NCBI GenBank assembly: GCA_000389735.1
Contig: APJY01000001.1
Span: forward strand, 372,001-436,000
DNA: 64,000 nucleotides
Source of the DNA: Sulfolobales archaeon Acd1
GTDB lineage: Archaea; Thermoproteota; Thermoprotei_A; Sulfolobales; Sulfolobaceae
Direction of reading: 5' to 3'
Both the position numbers and the translations under genes were made by a program. Of this stretch, positions 40,462 through 51,016 are shown one piece after another (within the stretch, counting starts at the first letter, position 1; each line of letters starts with the position of its first letter). A model generated the notes under the pieces. The model saw only the letters and a list, made by a program, of their open reading frames with translations. It did no database searches and was not told where the DNA came from.

Positions 40462-43400
40462 GTGAGAAAAAGAATGAGTAGCCTAAAGCTGACGAGGAGG
40501 GACTTCCTAAAGGTAGCTGGAATAACGGCCGTCACAACCGCCATAATGCTTGAGGGAGGGTCGATAGTAGATAAAATATTCAAGGCTCAACAGACCGGCT
40601 ACGTCCTCGAGTACCCCAACGACGAGGTCGTCTACGGGAACTGCTTCCAGTGCCTCGGAAGGTGCGCCATAGAAATAGTAAGGACTCCCCAGGGCTACCC
40701 GAGGTTCGTGACCGGAACGATCGGTTGGCACATAAACGACGGCGGCGTTTGCCCGAGAGGTGCCGCAGACGTTTATTACTACTTCGCGCCCGTAAGGACG
40801 AGGTTCCCCCTAATTAGGGCCGGGGATAGGGGCTCGGGCAAGTGGATGGCGGTTGACTACGATACCGCCTTCGACATAATCGTGAACGGCGCTAACGCGA
40901 AGAGCTGGCAGAAGCTGGGCCTTGATCCGAAGGCGCTGGGTGTTGGCAACTTCCCCGGTTTGTTACAAATTAGGCAGACCAACCCCCACGCCTTCGCGTA
41001 CTTCCAAGGAAGGGACCAGCTGATACCGGGAATTAACGCGGGCTTCTTCGCGGGGAACTTCGGAACCGCCAACGCTGGCGCTCACGGTGGGTTCTGTTCC
41101 ATGAACGTCTACACGGCGGGGAACTACGTTACTGGAGCTCCGGTCTGGGAGTACGCGGGTCCGGACGAGCAGAGGGCACAGTACTTCATCCTCGCAGGGC
41201 TCGCCGGCGACCACTTCCCTAACTGGATGAGAAGGATAATAGCTAGGATAAGGGAGAACGGAGGGAAGGTCTTAACTATAGCCCCTGAGAGGTTCGGCTT
41301 CTACTCGGTGTCGGACGAGCACCTGTTCATCAACCCCGCCACCGACGGAGCCCTGGCCATGGGTTGGATAAGGGTTCTCGTCGACTTCCACTATTACGTT
41401 TACAAGGCGTACCTCGCCGCTAATGGGCAAGCAAGCCCCGTTTTGAACCCGCAGACCTTACAGCCTGTAACGCCGGCGTACGATCCTACGACGAACCAAC
41501 TCATTATGCAGACTATAGCCCCCAACGGGCAGGTAGTCCAGTTGCCCCAGTTCGGTGACATACCCTCAACCGCGAATCACCCCCATATAGACGAGGAGTT
41601 CCTCAGGTACTACACCAACCTGTCCTGGCTCGTGATAGTCAACCCCAACCCGCAGAACGGGGACTGCTTAGATCCCTCTGACCCGAACGCTGGGAACAAC
41701 GTCGGGCTCCACGTGAGGATGCCCGTGAATAACCCGGAGTACGCCAGTCAGCACCCCTGGCTAGAGGCCGTGATGGGAAGCGACGGCAACGTCTATGCCT
41801 TCGTGGACATCCCGTGGCAGAATGGAGTATACCCCATACTGACGTTGGACGAGCTACCCCAGAACATGTTGTCCAATATAGTGCAAGTGCCGTACAAGCT
41901 GAAGAACGGCACGGTCGTTAAGGTTCCCGCGGTTCAGGTCACCGTCCCCAAGGCCCTAGGGAGCAACGAGACGATCACGTTGACCGTCACCACGGCCTTC
42001 GAGCTGCTGAGGGCCGAGCTCATGAACTACGATCCGTACACGCCCTCCAACCAACCGGCACAGTACGGTGCCCTCAACGTCGCCTCGGTCACAGGTATAC
42101 CCCACCATACCGTAGTCAGGATAGCCAACGAGATAGCTAACGTGGCGTTCCAGAAGGCCATATATGAGCCCGTGAAATGGATCGATTACCTGGGAAGGTT
42201 CCACGATCACGTGGTGGGGAGACCAGTATCCATTTACTTCATGAGGGGGTTGGCGGCCCACGCTAACGGTTTCCTCAGCGCGGCCTCCCTCTACTACCTC
42301 GTCCTCATGATCGGCGCTTGGGACAACCCTGGGGCGACCAGTTACAAGTACCCGTACCCTCACTACTTCCCTGGCCATGCCGTTCCTCCCCACCCCTTGG
42401 CTAATACCCCCACGATAGACCCAGACGTGGCTTCCGCCATCTCTAGCTTGAGCAACGTGAGCTTCCCCAAGGGCAGGTCGGGCTTCCAGAAGACCGAGTA
42501 CATCTATAACGACGGTACCGTGGACGTCAAGGACGTTAAGATAGTCTCCGCGGGAGCCTACGGCTTCCCCGACGGCCCTGACGACCTGGTAATTTACAAG
42601 ACCGGGAGGCCCCTGCTGGTCGACAGGGCCTACAGCTGGGAAATGCCTCTGACCACACAGAGGTCCTTTTCCGCTGTCCTCCTCACGACGTACTTCATGA
42701 ACAAGTACCCTGGGATCGTTCCGTATAACATCCAGGCCATGATGTGGTACATTGCCTCTCCCTTCTGGAACAACGCTTACACCTTATCGGAAGTTTTGTC
42801 GAAGATGACGGAGAAAGACTCGAACGGCAATTACGTCATACCGTTTACCATCAGCATAGACCTCTTCATGCAGGAGACCAACAACGTCGTCGATATGGTG
42901 ATACCCGACCTATCCTTCCTGGAGGTCTACGGTTTCCACTCGACGTTCGACAGGCCGACCAGCCTGCCTTCTGGGCCCTCGGACTCCCTGAACTGGCCCG
43001 TGCTTCCCGCGCTTTATCCTGTCCTTTCAGTAGGCGACTTCCTCCTGACCTTACTTTGGCTGGTTAGAGGCTACCCCAACCAGGGGGACAACATTGACCC
43101 AACTAAGAACCCGCACTACACGACGCAGGACCCAGTGACGGGGCTGCCCCTGATAAGCCCAGTAACGGTCCACGACCCAGTGACGGGGGCCACGGTCTTA
43201 CAAGAGAAGCAGCCAGGTCTGATATCGACGGCGATGTTCATATTGAAGAGCAGCATACTGATCGCCGGCTACGGAAACAACTTCGAGTACATACTGAAAA
43301 ACGCTGAAGACAAACAGTCCCCGAACCCGCAGCAGCTGAAGCTCTACGCGTCCTTTGTGCCAGCGGGTGCAAAGCAGGATGACGTGATTAACCAGATCAA

Positions 43401-44787
43401 GAGCAACGTCCCGTCCGGCCAACAGTTCTCAACGGCCAAGACCTACGTAATACCCGCCAACCAGAGGTCTCAGGGGGTAGAGCACTACTTCAGGATACCC
43501 GTGAAGTTCCAGCCCACACTACAACAAATGCTCCAAAACATCATAAACAAGTACGCGCAGGGCAACATGACCCTGGAGGACATCAACCCAGGTTATGTCA
43601 AGGTGGGGAAGGGAGGGGCCGTATACGTACTACCGTCATCCCTGAGGTACATGAGGAACGTGAACATGCTTTACTTCAAGGGCTGGGGCGCTTACATGCC
43701 AGGCGCTTACGGTCCTATAGGTCTACCGTACTTGCATAGGATCTACCTGGAGTACTTACAGAAGTTCAGGCTAGCTGCAGCAGGTAAATGGACGGGATAC
43801 AACGCGGCCTACTATTACTTCTACAAGCTGACCAATAACCCCAAGTTCCTGGTAAAGAGCGTTGTCCCCAACGACTCCTACGGCAAAGCGTTGGCCAAGA
43901 ACATACTGGACTACTTCAGGCCGTTCGGAGGCTACTACCCGCCGCCCACCTGGAAGTCCGACATCACCCCCGACGGCGTAAACCTCAGCGAGTACCCGCT
44001 GACCATGGTCGTGAGAAGGCACGACAGAATGTACCAATCCTGGTCCTTCAACGTCCCCTGGCTTGCCGCCACGGTGCCCTACACTCCGGTAATGTTGAGC
44101 TCGGCCGACCCCTACGTGCAATCGATGGGGATTAAGTCGGGCGACTTCGTCCAGTTCGAGGCCGTGAACGAGCCTTGGGCTGGAGGTCTGAGGACTACCT
44201 TGACAGCGATAGCGTTCCTAGACAACGCCACCAGACCGGGCGCCGCTTGGGTGGTGGTGAGCGCGGAGGGACTGGCGGGCTTCAGGGGTATGAACCCGGA
44301 CGCGCCATACGTGAAGTACAGCACGATGCAGAACTGGGCCAACATTCTCTACATGCCGCCCTCGAGGGGAGGAACGTTGGATCCCGTGAAGGACAACGCC
44401 TTCCCCATATTCAACTTAGATCCGATCACCGGACAGACGGCCTGGCACGACACCAGGATCAAGATAATTGGGAAGGCCAACGGGGCCACGAGTTCAGGGG
44501 TAAGCGCCAGCAGGTTCGTCTACATGGGCACGGACTTCTCCAATCAGGACATCAAGACGGTCATCCTCAACCAGATGGGAGGACAGATCAGCGTGAGCGG
44601 TGCCAGCAACGGCGCTCCGTTCGCGGAGCAGGTAAACGTTCCCCACCTGAGGTTCAACGCCAACCAGATAGAGAACACCAGCATCTGGAGCTACGTGGCT
44701 CCCTACAGCCTGGCCTCGAACAACTACCAGCTAGGTAACTTCAGGGTCAGGTACGGGTTCGCGGGTGAGCCCCTTGGATCTAGTTAA
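40462..44787 (+). CDS. Giant Tat-exported molybdopterin oxidoreductase, catalytic subunit
   Basis: A 1441-residue DMSO-reductase-superfamily enzyme, much longer than PsrA/PhsA/SreA-type relatives (about 750-1100). Tat motif TRRDFLK is at 11-17. [4Fe-4S] ligands are Cys61, Cys64, Cys68 and Cys97. Cys212 in [10 protein letters not shown] is the probable molybdenum ligand. The C-terminal cofactor domain follows near 1130-1400 ([20 protein letters not shown]). The extra length lies in several insertions rich in Pro, Asn and Tyr between 330 and 1100. The enzyme acts outside the membrane. GTG 40462 (leaderless, TATA-like atataaaa at 40435-40442) or ATG 40474. Substrate unknown: sulfur, polysulfide, tetrathionate, sulfite or another oxyanion. 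Confidence 0.85.
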   Translation: MRKRMSSLKLTRRDFLKVAGITAVTTAIMLEGGSIVDKIFKAQQTGYVLEYPNDEVVYGNCFQCLGRCAIEIVRTPQGYPRFVTGTIGWHINDGGVCPRGAADVYYYFAPVRTRFPLIRAGDRGSGKWMAVDYDTAFDIIVNGANAKSWQKLGLDPKALGVGNFPGLLQIRQTNPHAFAYFQGRDQLIPGINAGFFAGNFGTANAGAHGGFCSMNVYTAGNYVTGAPVWEYAGPDEQRAQYFILAGLAGDHFPNWMRRIIARIRENGGKVLTIAPERFGFYSVSDEHLFINPATDGALAMGWIRVLVDFHYYVYKAYLAANGQASPVLNPQTLQPVTPAYDPTTNQLIMQTIAPNGQVVQLPQFGDIPSTANHPHIDEEFLRYYTNLSWLVIVNPNPQNGDCLDPSDPNAGNNVGLHVRMPVNNPEYASQHPWLEAVMGSDGNVYAFVDIPWQNGVYPILTLDELPQNMLSNIVQVPYKLKNGTVVKVPAVQVTVPKALGSNETITLTVTTAFELLRAELMNYDPYTPSNQPAQYGALNVASVTGIPHHTVVRIANEIANVAFQKAIYEPVKWIDYLGRFHDHVVGRPVSIYFMRGLAAHANGFLSAASLYYLVLMIGAWDNPGATSYKYPYPHYFPGHAVPPHPLANTPTIDPDVASAISSLSNVSFPKGRSGFQKTEYIYNDGTVDVKDVKIVSAGAYGFPDGPDDLVIYKTGRPLLVDRAYSWEMPLTTQRSFSAVLLTTYFMNKYPGIVPYNIQAMMWYIASPFWNNAYTLSEVLSKMTEKDSNGNYVIPFTISIDLFMQETNNVVDMVIPDLSFLEVYGFHSTFDRPTSLPSGPSDSLNWPVLPALYPVLSVGDFLLTLLWLVRGYPNQGDNIDPTKNPHYTTQDPVTGLPLISPVTVHDPVTGATVLQEKQPGLISTAMFILKSSILIAGYGNNFEYILKNAEDKQSPNPQQLKLYASFVPAGAKQDDVINQIKSNVPSGQQFSTAKTYVIPANQRSQGVEHYFRIPVKFQPTLQQMLQNIINKYAQGNMTLEDINPGYVKVGKGGAVYVLPSSLRYMRNVNMLYFKGWGAYMPGAYGPIGLPYLHRIYLEYLQKFRLAAAGKWTGYNAAYYYFYKLTNNPKFLVKSVVPNDSYGKALAKNILDYFRPFGGYYPPPTWKSDITPDGVNLSEYPLTMVVRRHDRMYQSWSFNVPWLAATVPYTPVMLSSADPYVQSMGIKSGDFVQFEAVNEPWAGGLRTTLTAIAFLDNATRPGAAWVVVSAEGLAGFRGMNPDAPYVKYSTMQNWANILYMPPSRGGTLDPVKDNAFPIFNLDPITGQTAWHDTRIKIIGKANGATSSGVSASRFVYMGTDFSNQDIKTVILNQMGGQISVSGASNGAPFAEQVNVPHLRFNANQIENTSIWSYVAPYSLASNNYQLGNFRVRYGFAGEPLGSS

Positions 44788-44826
44788 ATTTTTTGAAAAT
44801 TTTAAAATAAATAGGAGGTGGTGAAT

Positions 44827-45684
44827 GTGTCGAGCTCCCCCATAACCCTGGACATAAGGCAGGGAGGAGTGCAGCACTCTCCACCCTACACGCCCAAAAA
44901 GAACTACGCGATAATCACGGATCTCAACAAGTGCTTCGGTTGCGCCGGCTGTCAGATGTCGTGCAAGGAGTGGAACACCTCGGGCATGTTCGGTCCGCTA
45001 CCTGACCTCAACCCGTACGGAGACCTGGACGTGATGTTCTGGCTCAGAGTACTCTACGTGGAGGTCGGTAACTACCCGCAGACCAAGGTCTACAACATCC
45101 CCATAAACTGTTACCACTGCATGAACGCACCGTGCGTTCCGGTCTGCCCCGTGGGGGCCACGTTCAAGAGGACAGAGGACGGGATAGTGTTGGTGGACTA
45201 CAACGAGTGTATCGGAACGAAGTACTGCATCTACGCGTGCCCGTACGGCAACAGGTTCTTCGACTACATAGAGGGGGTAACGAAGAAGTGCACCCACTGC
45301 TTCGACAGGATCTACGACCCGAACCTGCCGCCGGAGGAGAGGATCCCGGCCTGCATACACGGCTGCATGGTTCAAGCCAGGATATGGGCTGACAGGCTCG
45401 ACCCGACCGACCAAGGCAACATACTCTTCATAGACAAGGGAGGCTTCGTAATGGGACCCGAGACAGGAGCGGATCCGGCCAGCGGATACCTACCGTGGAG
45501 GAGCATTTACGCAGGTAACGACGTCCAGATCCTCACCCAGGAAGAGTACTACAACGTGTGGACCTCCAACGGCGTGGTGATACTGGGGGCTCAGGGCAAT
45601 AACTCCACCTACACGGAACAAGTCACTAACTCCACCAACACTGGAGGGAACCAGGGCTCCTCGGGAAGCAGCTCGAGCGGTTGA
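44827..45684 (+). CDS. Four-cluster Fe-S subunit (PsrB/NrfC type)
   Basis: Electron-transfer subunit between the Mo enzyme and NrfD. Four groups of Cys are present: [41 protein letters not shown] and CTHCF ... CIHGC, the standard pattern for four [4Fe-4S] clusters. The last 30 residues are an Asn/Ser/Gly tail with sequons, which suggests the protein is exposed outside the cell with the catalytic subunit. GTG 44827 is chosen because the perfect Shine-Dalgarno GGAGGTG (44814-44820) stands six bases before it; the ORF opens at 44818 inside that site. Confidence 0.88.
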   Translation: MSSSPITLDIRQGGVQHSPPYTPKKNYAIITDLNKCFGCAGCQMSCKEWNTSGMFGPLPDLNPYGDLDVMFWLRVLYVEVGNYPQTKVYNIPINCYHCMNAPCVPVCPVGATFKRTEDGIVLVDYNECIGTKYCIYACPYGNRFFDYIEGVTKKCTHCFDRIYDPNLPPEERIPACIHGCMVQARIWADRLDPTDQGNILFIDKGGFVMGPETGADPASGYLPWRSIYAGNDVQILTQEEYYNVWTSNGVVILGAQGNNSTYTEQVTNSTNTGGNQGSSGSSSSG

Positions 45685-45739
45685 AAGGGGTTAAAATTAA
45701 GCTAAATTAATTAAGTTAAGTCATACTGGTGTTTTTTAG

Positions 45740-46384
45740 ATGTCTCAAGCACTAGACACGGCTACGTTCAGGTTCCTCGTCTACGACGTGTTCTCCACGC
45801 TCTTCTATTACAACTTCAGGGAAGAGGACTACGAGTCCATGACGAAGAAGCTGAAAGCTTTATCTAACCTCACCGTTGAGGGCGTTGATATCGGCAAGAT
45901 CGCGGAGAAGGTTCTGAAAGCTGAGAAGAAAGACCTGCTCATAGAGTACACAACACTGTTCTTGACCGGCACCGGCGTTAAGCCCTTGACGCCAGTGGAG
46001 AGCAAGAGGTTCTACTCCCTCATGGGCGAGGGGGTGGCCACCTTCAGGTATAACGACATCCTGAGGTTCTACGGGTCGAGGAACTTGAGGCTCAACAGGC
46101 TGGACTTCTTCGCGCCCGAGCCCGACCACGTGGCCACTATATTGGCCTTCATGGCCTATTTGATAAGGGAGGAGGCGGAGCTGAAGGAGAAGGGGGGAAC
46201 GGAGCTTCAGAGGAACCTGATGGACCAGAGGAACTTCTTCACGACCCACGTTTACGGCTGGATACCCGACTGGGCGAACGACGTGGTTCACGACCCCAGG
46301 GCTGATATCTACAAGGTGGTCTGCGAGGAGTTGGGCAAGTGGCTTGAGCTGGAGAGGCGGTACCTGCTGGGTGGCAAGAATTGA
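45740..46384 (+). CDS. TorD/NarJ-family molybdoenzyme chaperone
   Basis: Helical 214-residue protein that binds the Tat signal and helps insert the molybdenum cofactor before export. Family marks are LLIEYTTLFLTGTGVKPLTP, then ESKRFYSLMGEG, and the second-half motif LDFFAPEPDHVATILAFMAY (usually E-P-D-H-x-x-x-E-L-x-F-M). ATG 45740. Its TGA overlaps the TTG of the next gene (TTGA, 46381-46384). Its presence supports assembly and export of the giant enzyme upstream. Confidence 0.82.
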   Translation: MSQALDTATFRFLVYDVFSTLFYYNFREEDYESMTKKLKALSNLTVEGVDIGKIAEKVLKAEKKDLLIEYTTLFLTGTGVKPLTPVESKRFYSLMGEGVATFRYNDILRFYGSRNLRLNRLDFFAPEPDHVATILAFMAYLIREEAELKEKGGTELQRNLMDQRNFFTTHVYGWIPDWANDVVHDPRADIYKVVCEELGKWLELERRYLLGGKN

Positions 46385-47850
46385 GGGTTGGGCTAGTGGT
46401 ATCCAAGAGAGCCAGGGAAGTTTTGGGCGACCAGTTCCTCAAGGGGATTTACGAGGAGAGCGGAGTCCCTTACTTGGCCGAGTACGGGGACTACCTCAAG
46501 CAGGACGTCAGGGACAACGACCTTCAGGGGCTATTGATCGTCTCGGAGACGCCTTTCGGTGAGGACGTTAAAGCCAGGGCCGACGAGCTACTCGGCCTCA
46601 ACCCCTTCGCGGTCGAACTCCTCCCCCTGGAGTGGCTGAGCGACAAGGGAGAGGACTACAGGAGGGCCTTGATTCTAGCTTACCTATCGAAGCTGGAGAG
46701 GCACGACTTAGTTTACAGGCTCCAGCCAGTGAAGGCCACGACCATAAGCAGGAGGTCGCTCATAAGGTTCAAGCTATATGAATACAGGGCCTACCCGGTC
46801 CTTTTTGACTCCTTCAACTTCGAGAGGGAGATCAACACCCTTATAGAGTCGTGCCCTAAGGGGCTGGTCGCCAGGTCGATAGAGGGCGTTTCCGTCACTA
46901 ACCCCTCGGACTGCTCGGGCTGCGGCTATTGCACGGCCAAGGGGTACTTGGGTTACCTGGAGATGCCGAACTTCACGACGGATCAGTTCGTGGCCTTCGT
47001 CAACTCCGTCGTGAGGAACTACCCCAAGGCCAGAGGGTTGGTGTTCACTGGGGAAAAGGACGTTAAGCTGAGGGAGGACATGGTCCCGCTGACCGTTCCC
47101 AGTATCGCCTCGATCCCCGACAGCTTCGTTATGGCCTCCTTCGCGGCGGGTCTAACGCCGGTAATTGTGGTTCCGGAGAAGCCCTCAGACCTCGAGCTCA
47201 AGAGGCTGGCGGAGATCCCGGACCGGTTCCCTGGGACGGAGCTGAAGGTTCACAAGGTCAAGAAGGGGGAGATCGAGAAGCTAACGCTCCCGGAGTTGGG
47301 GAAGGCCGCGATCCCGGAGGACGTTCCGCTCTCGAAGTACAGGCGGAGGAGCCTCTACGCCTGGGCCTTGGAGGAGATGGCCAGGAAGGTCAAACTGAAC
47401 GAGGACGACCAAGTCCCGGGAGTTTACTACGTCGAGGTTGACCCCTCCAAGTGCGTCCTGTGCGGGGTCTGCGTCAGGGCGTGTCAAATGATGGTTCCCG
47501 ACATGAGGACGACGAACGACCTCACGTACCTGGAGTACAACATCCCCTTCTGCATCGGCTCCCAGCGATGCGTGAGGAACTGCCCGGAGAACGCGATAAA
47601 GGTGGAAAGGTTGGCCAAGGTTAAGGAGCTAAAGAAATTCAGGTATGTGGAGGCGAAGGTGTTGAGGTGTAAGTACTGCGGGAAGCCCATAGGGAACGTC
47701 AAGATTAGGGGGAGGGTGGACGACCTGCTGGACAAGCACAACTACAATAACGTGACCCAGTACACTGACGTCTGTAACGACTGCAAGCAGAAGGTCTTGA
47801 CCAAGATGTGGCTGGAGAACTACCTCAAGCTGAGGGGACAGCTCAAATGA
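46381..47850 (+). CDS. Multi-cluster Fe-S protein with zinc ribbon, 489 aa, novel architecture
   Basis: Not a standard subunit of PsrABC-type enzymes. Cys178, 181 and 184 (CSGCGYC) suggest one site in the N-terminal half. A ferredoxin domain follows: Cys358, 361, 364 and 368, then Cys391, 397 and 401. The C-terminus has Cys430-x2-Cys433 and Cys465-x2-Cys468, a zinc-ribbon-like pair. The first 170 residues form an unrecognised alpha/beta domain. No Tat signal, so cytoplasmic. TTG start overlaps torD and its TGA overlaps the next ATG: three genes in tight translational coupling. May feed electrons or act in assembly. Confidence 0.7.
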   Translation: MRVGLVVSKRAREVLGDQFLKGIYEESGVPYLAEYGDYLKQDVRDNDLQGLLIVSETPFGEDVKARADELLGLNPFAVELLPLEWLSDKGEDYRRALILAYLSKLERHDLVYRLQPVKATTISRRSLIRFKLYEYRAYPVLFDSFNFEREINTLIESCPKGLVARSIEGVSVTNPSDCSGCGYCTAKGYLGYLEMPNFTTDQFVAFVNSVVRNYPKARGLVFTGEKDVKLREDMVPLTVPSIASIPDSFVMASFAAGLTPVIVVPEKPSDLELKRLAEIPDRFPGTELKVHKVKKGEIEKLTLPELGKAAIPEDVPLSKYRRRSLYAWALEEMARKVKLNEDDQVPGVYYVEVDPSKCVLCGVCVRACQMMVPDMRTTNDLTYLEYNIPFCIGSQRCVRNCPENAIKVERLAKVKELKKFRYVEAKVLRCKYCGKPIGNVKIRGRVDDLLDKHNYNNVTQYTDVCNDCKQKVLTKMWLENYLKLRGQLK

Positions 47851-48461
47851 TGGTCGTGTTCCTCAACTTCGCGGACTCCTTGGTTAGACTGGACGACGAA
47901 ACTAAGAGGTTGATAGAAAACGTCAACTGCGTCGTGAGCTCTTACGTTACCTCAGGCGTTCACCTGCCTTATGAAACGATTCTCGAGTCCTTGCAGAAAG
48001 GGGTGACCGAGAGGATAGCCAAGATGCCCCCGTGGGATGACGCCTTCCTCGTCGAGGAACTGAGTTACAGGGCCAGGATATTCGTCGTGAGCAACTTCAG
48101 TCAGAATGTGGTCAAGGACTTCCTGATCCGGAACAACCTCGACGCCTTCGTCGACGGAGTGATATCGAGCGGGGACGTTATGAGGCTCAAGCCGTCGAGG
48201 GAGTTCTTCGAGATGGCCTCTAAGAAGGCCAACGTTCCTTTACAGGCGATAACCCTAGTCTCCTCCAACCCCTTCGACGCGCTCATGGCCAAGTCGCTTA
48301 GGATGAGGGCGTTCTGGCTGAACAGGAGGGGGTCAACCTTCCCGTTCCCCGCAGGTCTCCAGCCTGATAGCGTCGTGAGTAGCTTGAGAGTCGTCGCCGA
48401 GATTACCGCGGAGAAGAAGGTCGACTCAAGGATGGGGGACTCCGCCCTGAGGTGTACCTGA
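47847..48461 (+). CDS. HAD-fold protein with replaced catalytic residues
   Basis: ATG 47847 overlaps the previous stop (ATGA). The HAD core is recognisable: VVSNFSQNVVKDFLIRNNLD (motif II), RLKPSREFFEMAS (motif III Lys) and LVSSNPFDALMAKSLRMRAF (motif IV). Motif I, normally Asp-x-Asp-x-Thr, reads NFADSL at residues 7-12, so both catalytic aspartates are gone, and motif IV has Ser where the first Asp should be. A pseudophosphatase that binds rather than hydrolyses is likely. Its place inside the molybdoenzyme operon suggests a structural or chaperone role. Confidence 0.65.
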   Translation: MMVVFLNFADSLVRLDDETKRLIENVNCVVSSYVTSGVHLPYETILESLQKGVTERIAKMPPWDDAFLVEELSYRARIFVVSNFSQNVVKDFLIRNNLDAFVDGVISSGDVMRLKPSREFFEMASKKANVPLQAITLVSSNPFDALMAKSLRMRAFWLNRRGSTFPFPAGLQPDSVVSSLRVVAEITAEKKVDSRMGDSALRCT

Positions 48462-48462
48462 A

Positions 48463-48876
48463 ATGGCCTCCGATGCGGAAGTCGTCGACTGGTTCGTAGA
48501 GTTGGGGATGAAGGTCGAGAAGGTCACGTCGGGCAATTACTACTTCCACATAACGATAGGCCCGCCGGTCGGGGAGGGATTAAAGGTCTCGGTCCTGAGG
48601 AAGACCCCCACCAGTAAGTACTACGTAATAGCGGTCAACCTAGATCTGCCTGAGGACAAGCTGAAGGAGAGGCCAGAGCTGCTCAAGGAGTTGAAGTTGG
48701 ACTTGCTCAGGATGAACGTTGAGTTCGTCTTCATGCCCCCAGACCGGGAGGTGCCGAGGACGGTTCAGATAGCCAAGTTGGCGTTCCTCGACGGTCTGAC
48801 CAGCAACGAGATGTTGAACCTAGTGACCTTGGTCAAGAACGCGGCCTACTTAGTGCTAACGAGGATTTACGGTTGA
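48463..48876 (+). CDS. DUF2299-like protein, 137 aa
   Basis: Starts at ATG 48463, one base after the HAD gene's stop, as last gene of the molybdoenzyme operon. A small alpha/beta protein with the shared core VFMPPDREVPRTVQIAKLAF, paralogous to the longer protein at 36891-37484. DUF2299 has no known function. The second copy near the NrfD end makes a link with the respiratory complex more plausible. Confidence 0.68.
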   Translation: MASDAEVVDWFVELGMKVEKVTSGNYYFHITIGPPVGEGLKVSVLRKTPTSKYYVIAVNLDLPEDKLKERPELLKELKLDLLRMNVEFVFMPPDREVPRTVQIAKLAFLDGLTSNEMLNLVTLVKNAAYLVLTRIYG

Positions 48877-49000
48877 CCGCTCCGAGATCCCTCCGCGTCG
48901 TTCAAGGCACAGCCTCCAGATTTCTTTATTATTCTCATCATAAATTCATAATTTTCTTGACACTCAAAGTTATTATCGATGGCGTGAAGACACCTACATC

Positions 49001-50989
49001 ATGGAGTCACCCTCCTTAGCCAAGCTATTCAATCCCGACTCAATAGCCGTCATTGGCGCTTCGAGGCACAAGGAGAAGGTGGGGAACGTAGTCTTCAGGA
49101 ACCTCATGGCGACCTTCAGGGGGAAGCTCTACCCGGTGAACAACAAGGCCGAGGACGTGGAGGGGGTTAAGGCTTACAGGTCGGTCAAGGACGTCCCCGG
49201 CGACGTTGACCTGGCGGTGGTTACCGTCCCGAGGGACTTCGTGCCCGAGGTGCTGGAGGAGTCCGGGGAGAAGGGGGTTAGGGCCGTCATAGTGATAACC
49301 GCCGGCTTCAGGGAGGTGGGAGAGGTCAAGCTAGAGGAGGAGATAGTCAGCATAGCGAGGAAGCACGGGATGAGGCTCTTGGGCCCCAACACGTTCGGCA
49401 TCATATCCCCCTCGTACAACTCCACCTTCGCGTTCGCGGACGTCAAGAGGGGGAACATCGGGCTGGTGGTGCAGAGCGGCGGTCTAGGGGTCTACATGCT
49501 GGACTTCGCCAGGAAATCCAGGATGGGGATAAGCTACATGGTCAGTTTAGGGAATCAGGCGGACGTCAAGGAGTACGAGGTGATAGAGTACTTAGCCAAG
49601 GACTCCATGACCAAGGCGATCTTCGTTTACCTGGAGGGAGTATCGGACGGGCAGAAGTTCCTCGACGTTCTGGCGGAGTCCACCGTGAGGAAGCCCGTAG
49701 TGTTCCTGAAGGGAGGGAGGACCTCCAAGGGCTCCCAGGCTGCTAAGACCCATACGGGGAGCATGGCGGGGAGCTACGAGGTCTTCAAGGCTGCCGTAAG
49801 GACGGGGGGCGGCATTCTGACCGAGGACCTGAGGGACTTCCTGAACTTAGCGAAGCTCCTCGAGTTCAGCGAGCCGATAAGCAACGACGTCCTTATAGTG
49901 ACGAACTCAGGAGGCCACGGGGTGTTGACCGCGGATGAGGCAAGCAGGGTGGGGCTCAACCTGATAGAGTTGCCCAACTACGTCAAGGACGAGCTGAGGA
50001 GGGTGTTGCCGCCTACCAGCGTTCCCGCTAACCCCTTGGACCTGACCGGTGACGCCACGAGGGAGAGGTATAACGCCGCGCTGAAGGTGGTCCAGGACGT
50101 GAACGCGACCAAGGTGGTCGTGGTCGAGTCCTTGCCGTTCATCTCGAGCGCAGAGGTGGCCAGGTCCGTTTCTAACTTCAAGGGCAAGGGGGTTGTGGGA
50201 GTGGTCATGGGGATGGACGAGGAGTTGGCCATGAGGGTCTTAGAGAGCGCCGGGGTGCCCGGTTTCTACTTCCCCGAGGACGCCGTTAGGGCCATAAGCC
50301 TCGCGAGCCTCAGGCCGAGCCCGAGGAGGAAGATAAGGACGAAACAGCCTATAGAAGCGGCGTTGGAGCTGGTGAAGGGAAAGACCTCGCTCAGGGACTT
50401 CGAGGCCTTTAAGCTCATGGAGATCTACGGCATCAGGACCCCCAAGTGGGGGATTGCGGAAAGCGAGGAGGAGGCCGTCAGGGTCGCGGACCAGATAGGC
50501 TACCCGGTGGTCATGAAGATCTCCCCGGAGGAACCGGTTCACAAGACGGAGCTGAAGGGCGTGGCGCTGAACGTCACGAAGGAGCAGGTCGCGGAGACCT
50601 ACAGGAGGCTCTCCCAAATAACCAAGAGGGTGCTGATTCAGGAGCAGCTCACAGGCTTGGAGATATTCATAGGCGGTATGAGGGATCCAACCTTCGGCCA
50701 CGTGGTTCTTGTCGGGCCTGGGGGGATCTACGTCGACGTCCTGAAGATGGTGAGCTACGGCATAGCCCCCATATACGAGGACGAGGCGTACGACATGCTG
50801 AAGGAGAGCAAGGTCCTGGACATGCTGAAGGCCAGGAGGAGGGGCTACGACGAGCACTCGCTGATAAGGACTCTGGTCACAGTCTCGAGGATGATCGTGG
50901 ACTTGGACGTGAAGGAGCTCGACCTGAACCCCGTGTTCGTGAACGAGATAGGAGCTTTCGCGGCTGACGTGAGGATCACCTTCGGATGA
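49001..50989 (+). CDS. ADP-forming acyl-CoA synthetase, fused alpha-beta
   Basis: Interconverts an acyl-CoA and an acid with ADP or ATP. Domains in order: CoA-binding Rossmann (about 8-130, NPDSIAVIGAS), succinyl-CoA-ligase-like (130-450, with the phospho-His in KTHTGSMAGS), and ATP-grasp (about 455-660, YPVVMKISPEEPVHKTELKG). 662 residues is near the usual 700. ATG 49001. Relatives include acetyl-CoA synthetase (ADP) of archaea and the 4-hydroxybutyryl-CoA synthetase of ammonia oxidisers. The exact acid is unknown. Confidence 0.82.
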   Translation: MESPSLAKLFNPDSIAVIGASRHKEKVGNVVFRNLMATFRGKLYPVNNKAEDVEGVKAYRSVKDVPGDVDLAVVTVPRDFVPEVLEESGEKGVRAVIVITAGFREVGEVKLEEEIVSIARKHGMRLLGPNTFGIISPSYNSTFAFADVKRGNIGLVVQSGGLGVYMLDFARKSRMGISYMVSLGNQADVKEYEVIEYLAKDSMTKAIFVYLEGVSDGQKFLDVLAESTVRKPVVFLKGGRTSKGSQAAKTHTGSMAGSYEVFKAAVRTGGGILTEDLRDFLNLAKLLEFSEPISNDVLIVTNSGGHGVLTADEASRVGLNLIELPNYVKDELRRVLPPTSVPANPLDLTGDATRERYNAALKVVQDVNATKVVVVESLPFISSAEVARSVSNFKGKGVVGVVMGMDEELAMRVLESAGVPGFYFPEDAVRAISLASLRPSPRRKIRTKQPIEAALELVKGKTSLRDFEAFKLMEIYGIRTPKWGIAESEEEAVRVADQIGYPVVMKISPEEPVHKTELKGVALNVTKEQVAETYRRLSQITKRVLIQEQLTGLEIFIGGMRDPTFGHVVLVGPGGIYVDVLKMVSYGIAPIYEDEAYDMLKESKVLDMLKARRRGYDEHSLIRTLVTVSRMIVDLDVKELDLNPVFVNEIGAFAADVRITFG

Positions 50990-51016
50990 AACGATTTATT
51001 TTAATTTAAGTAAAAA

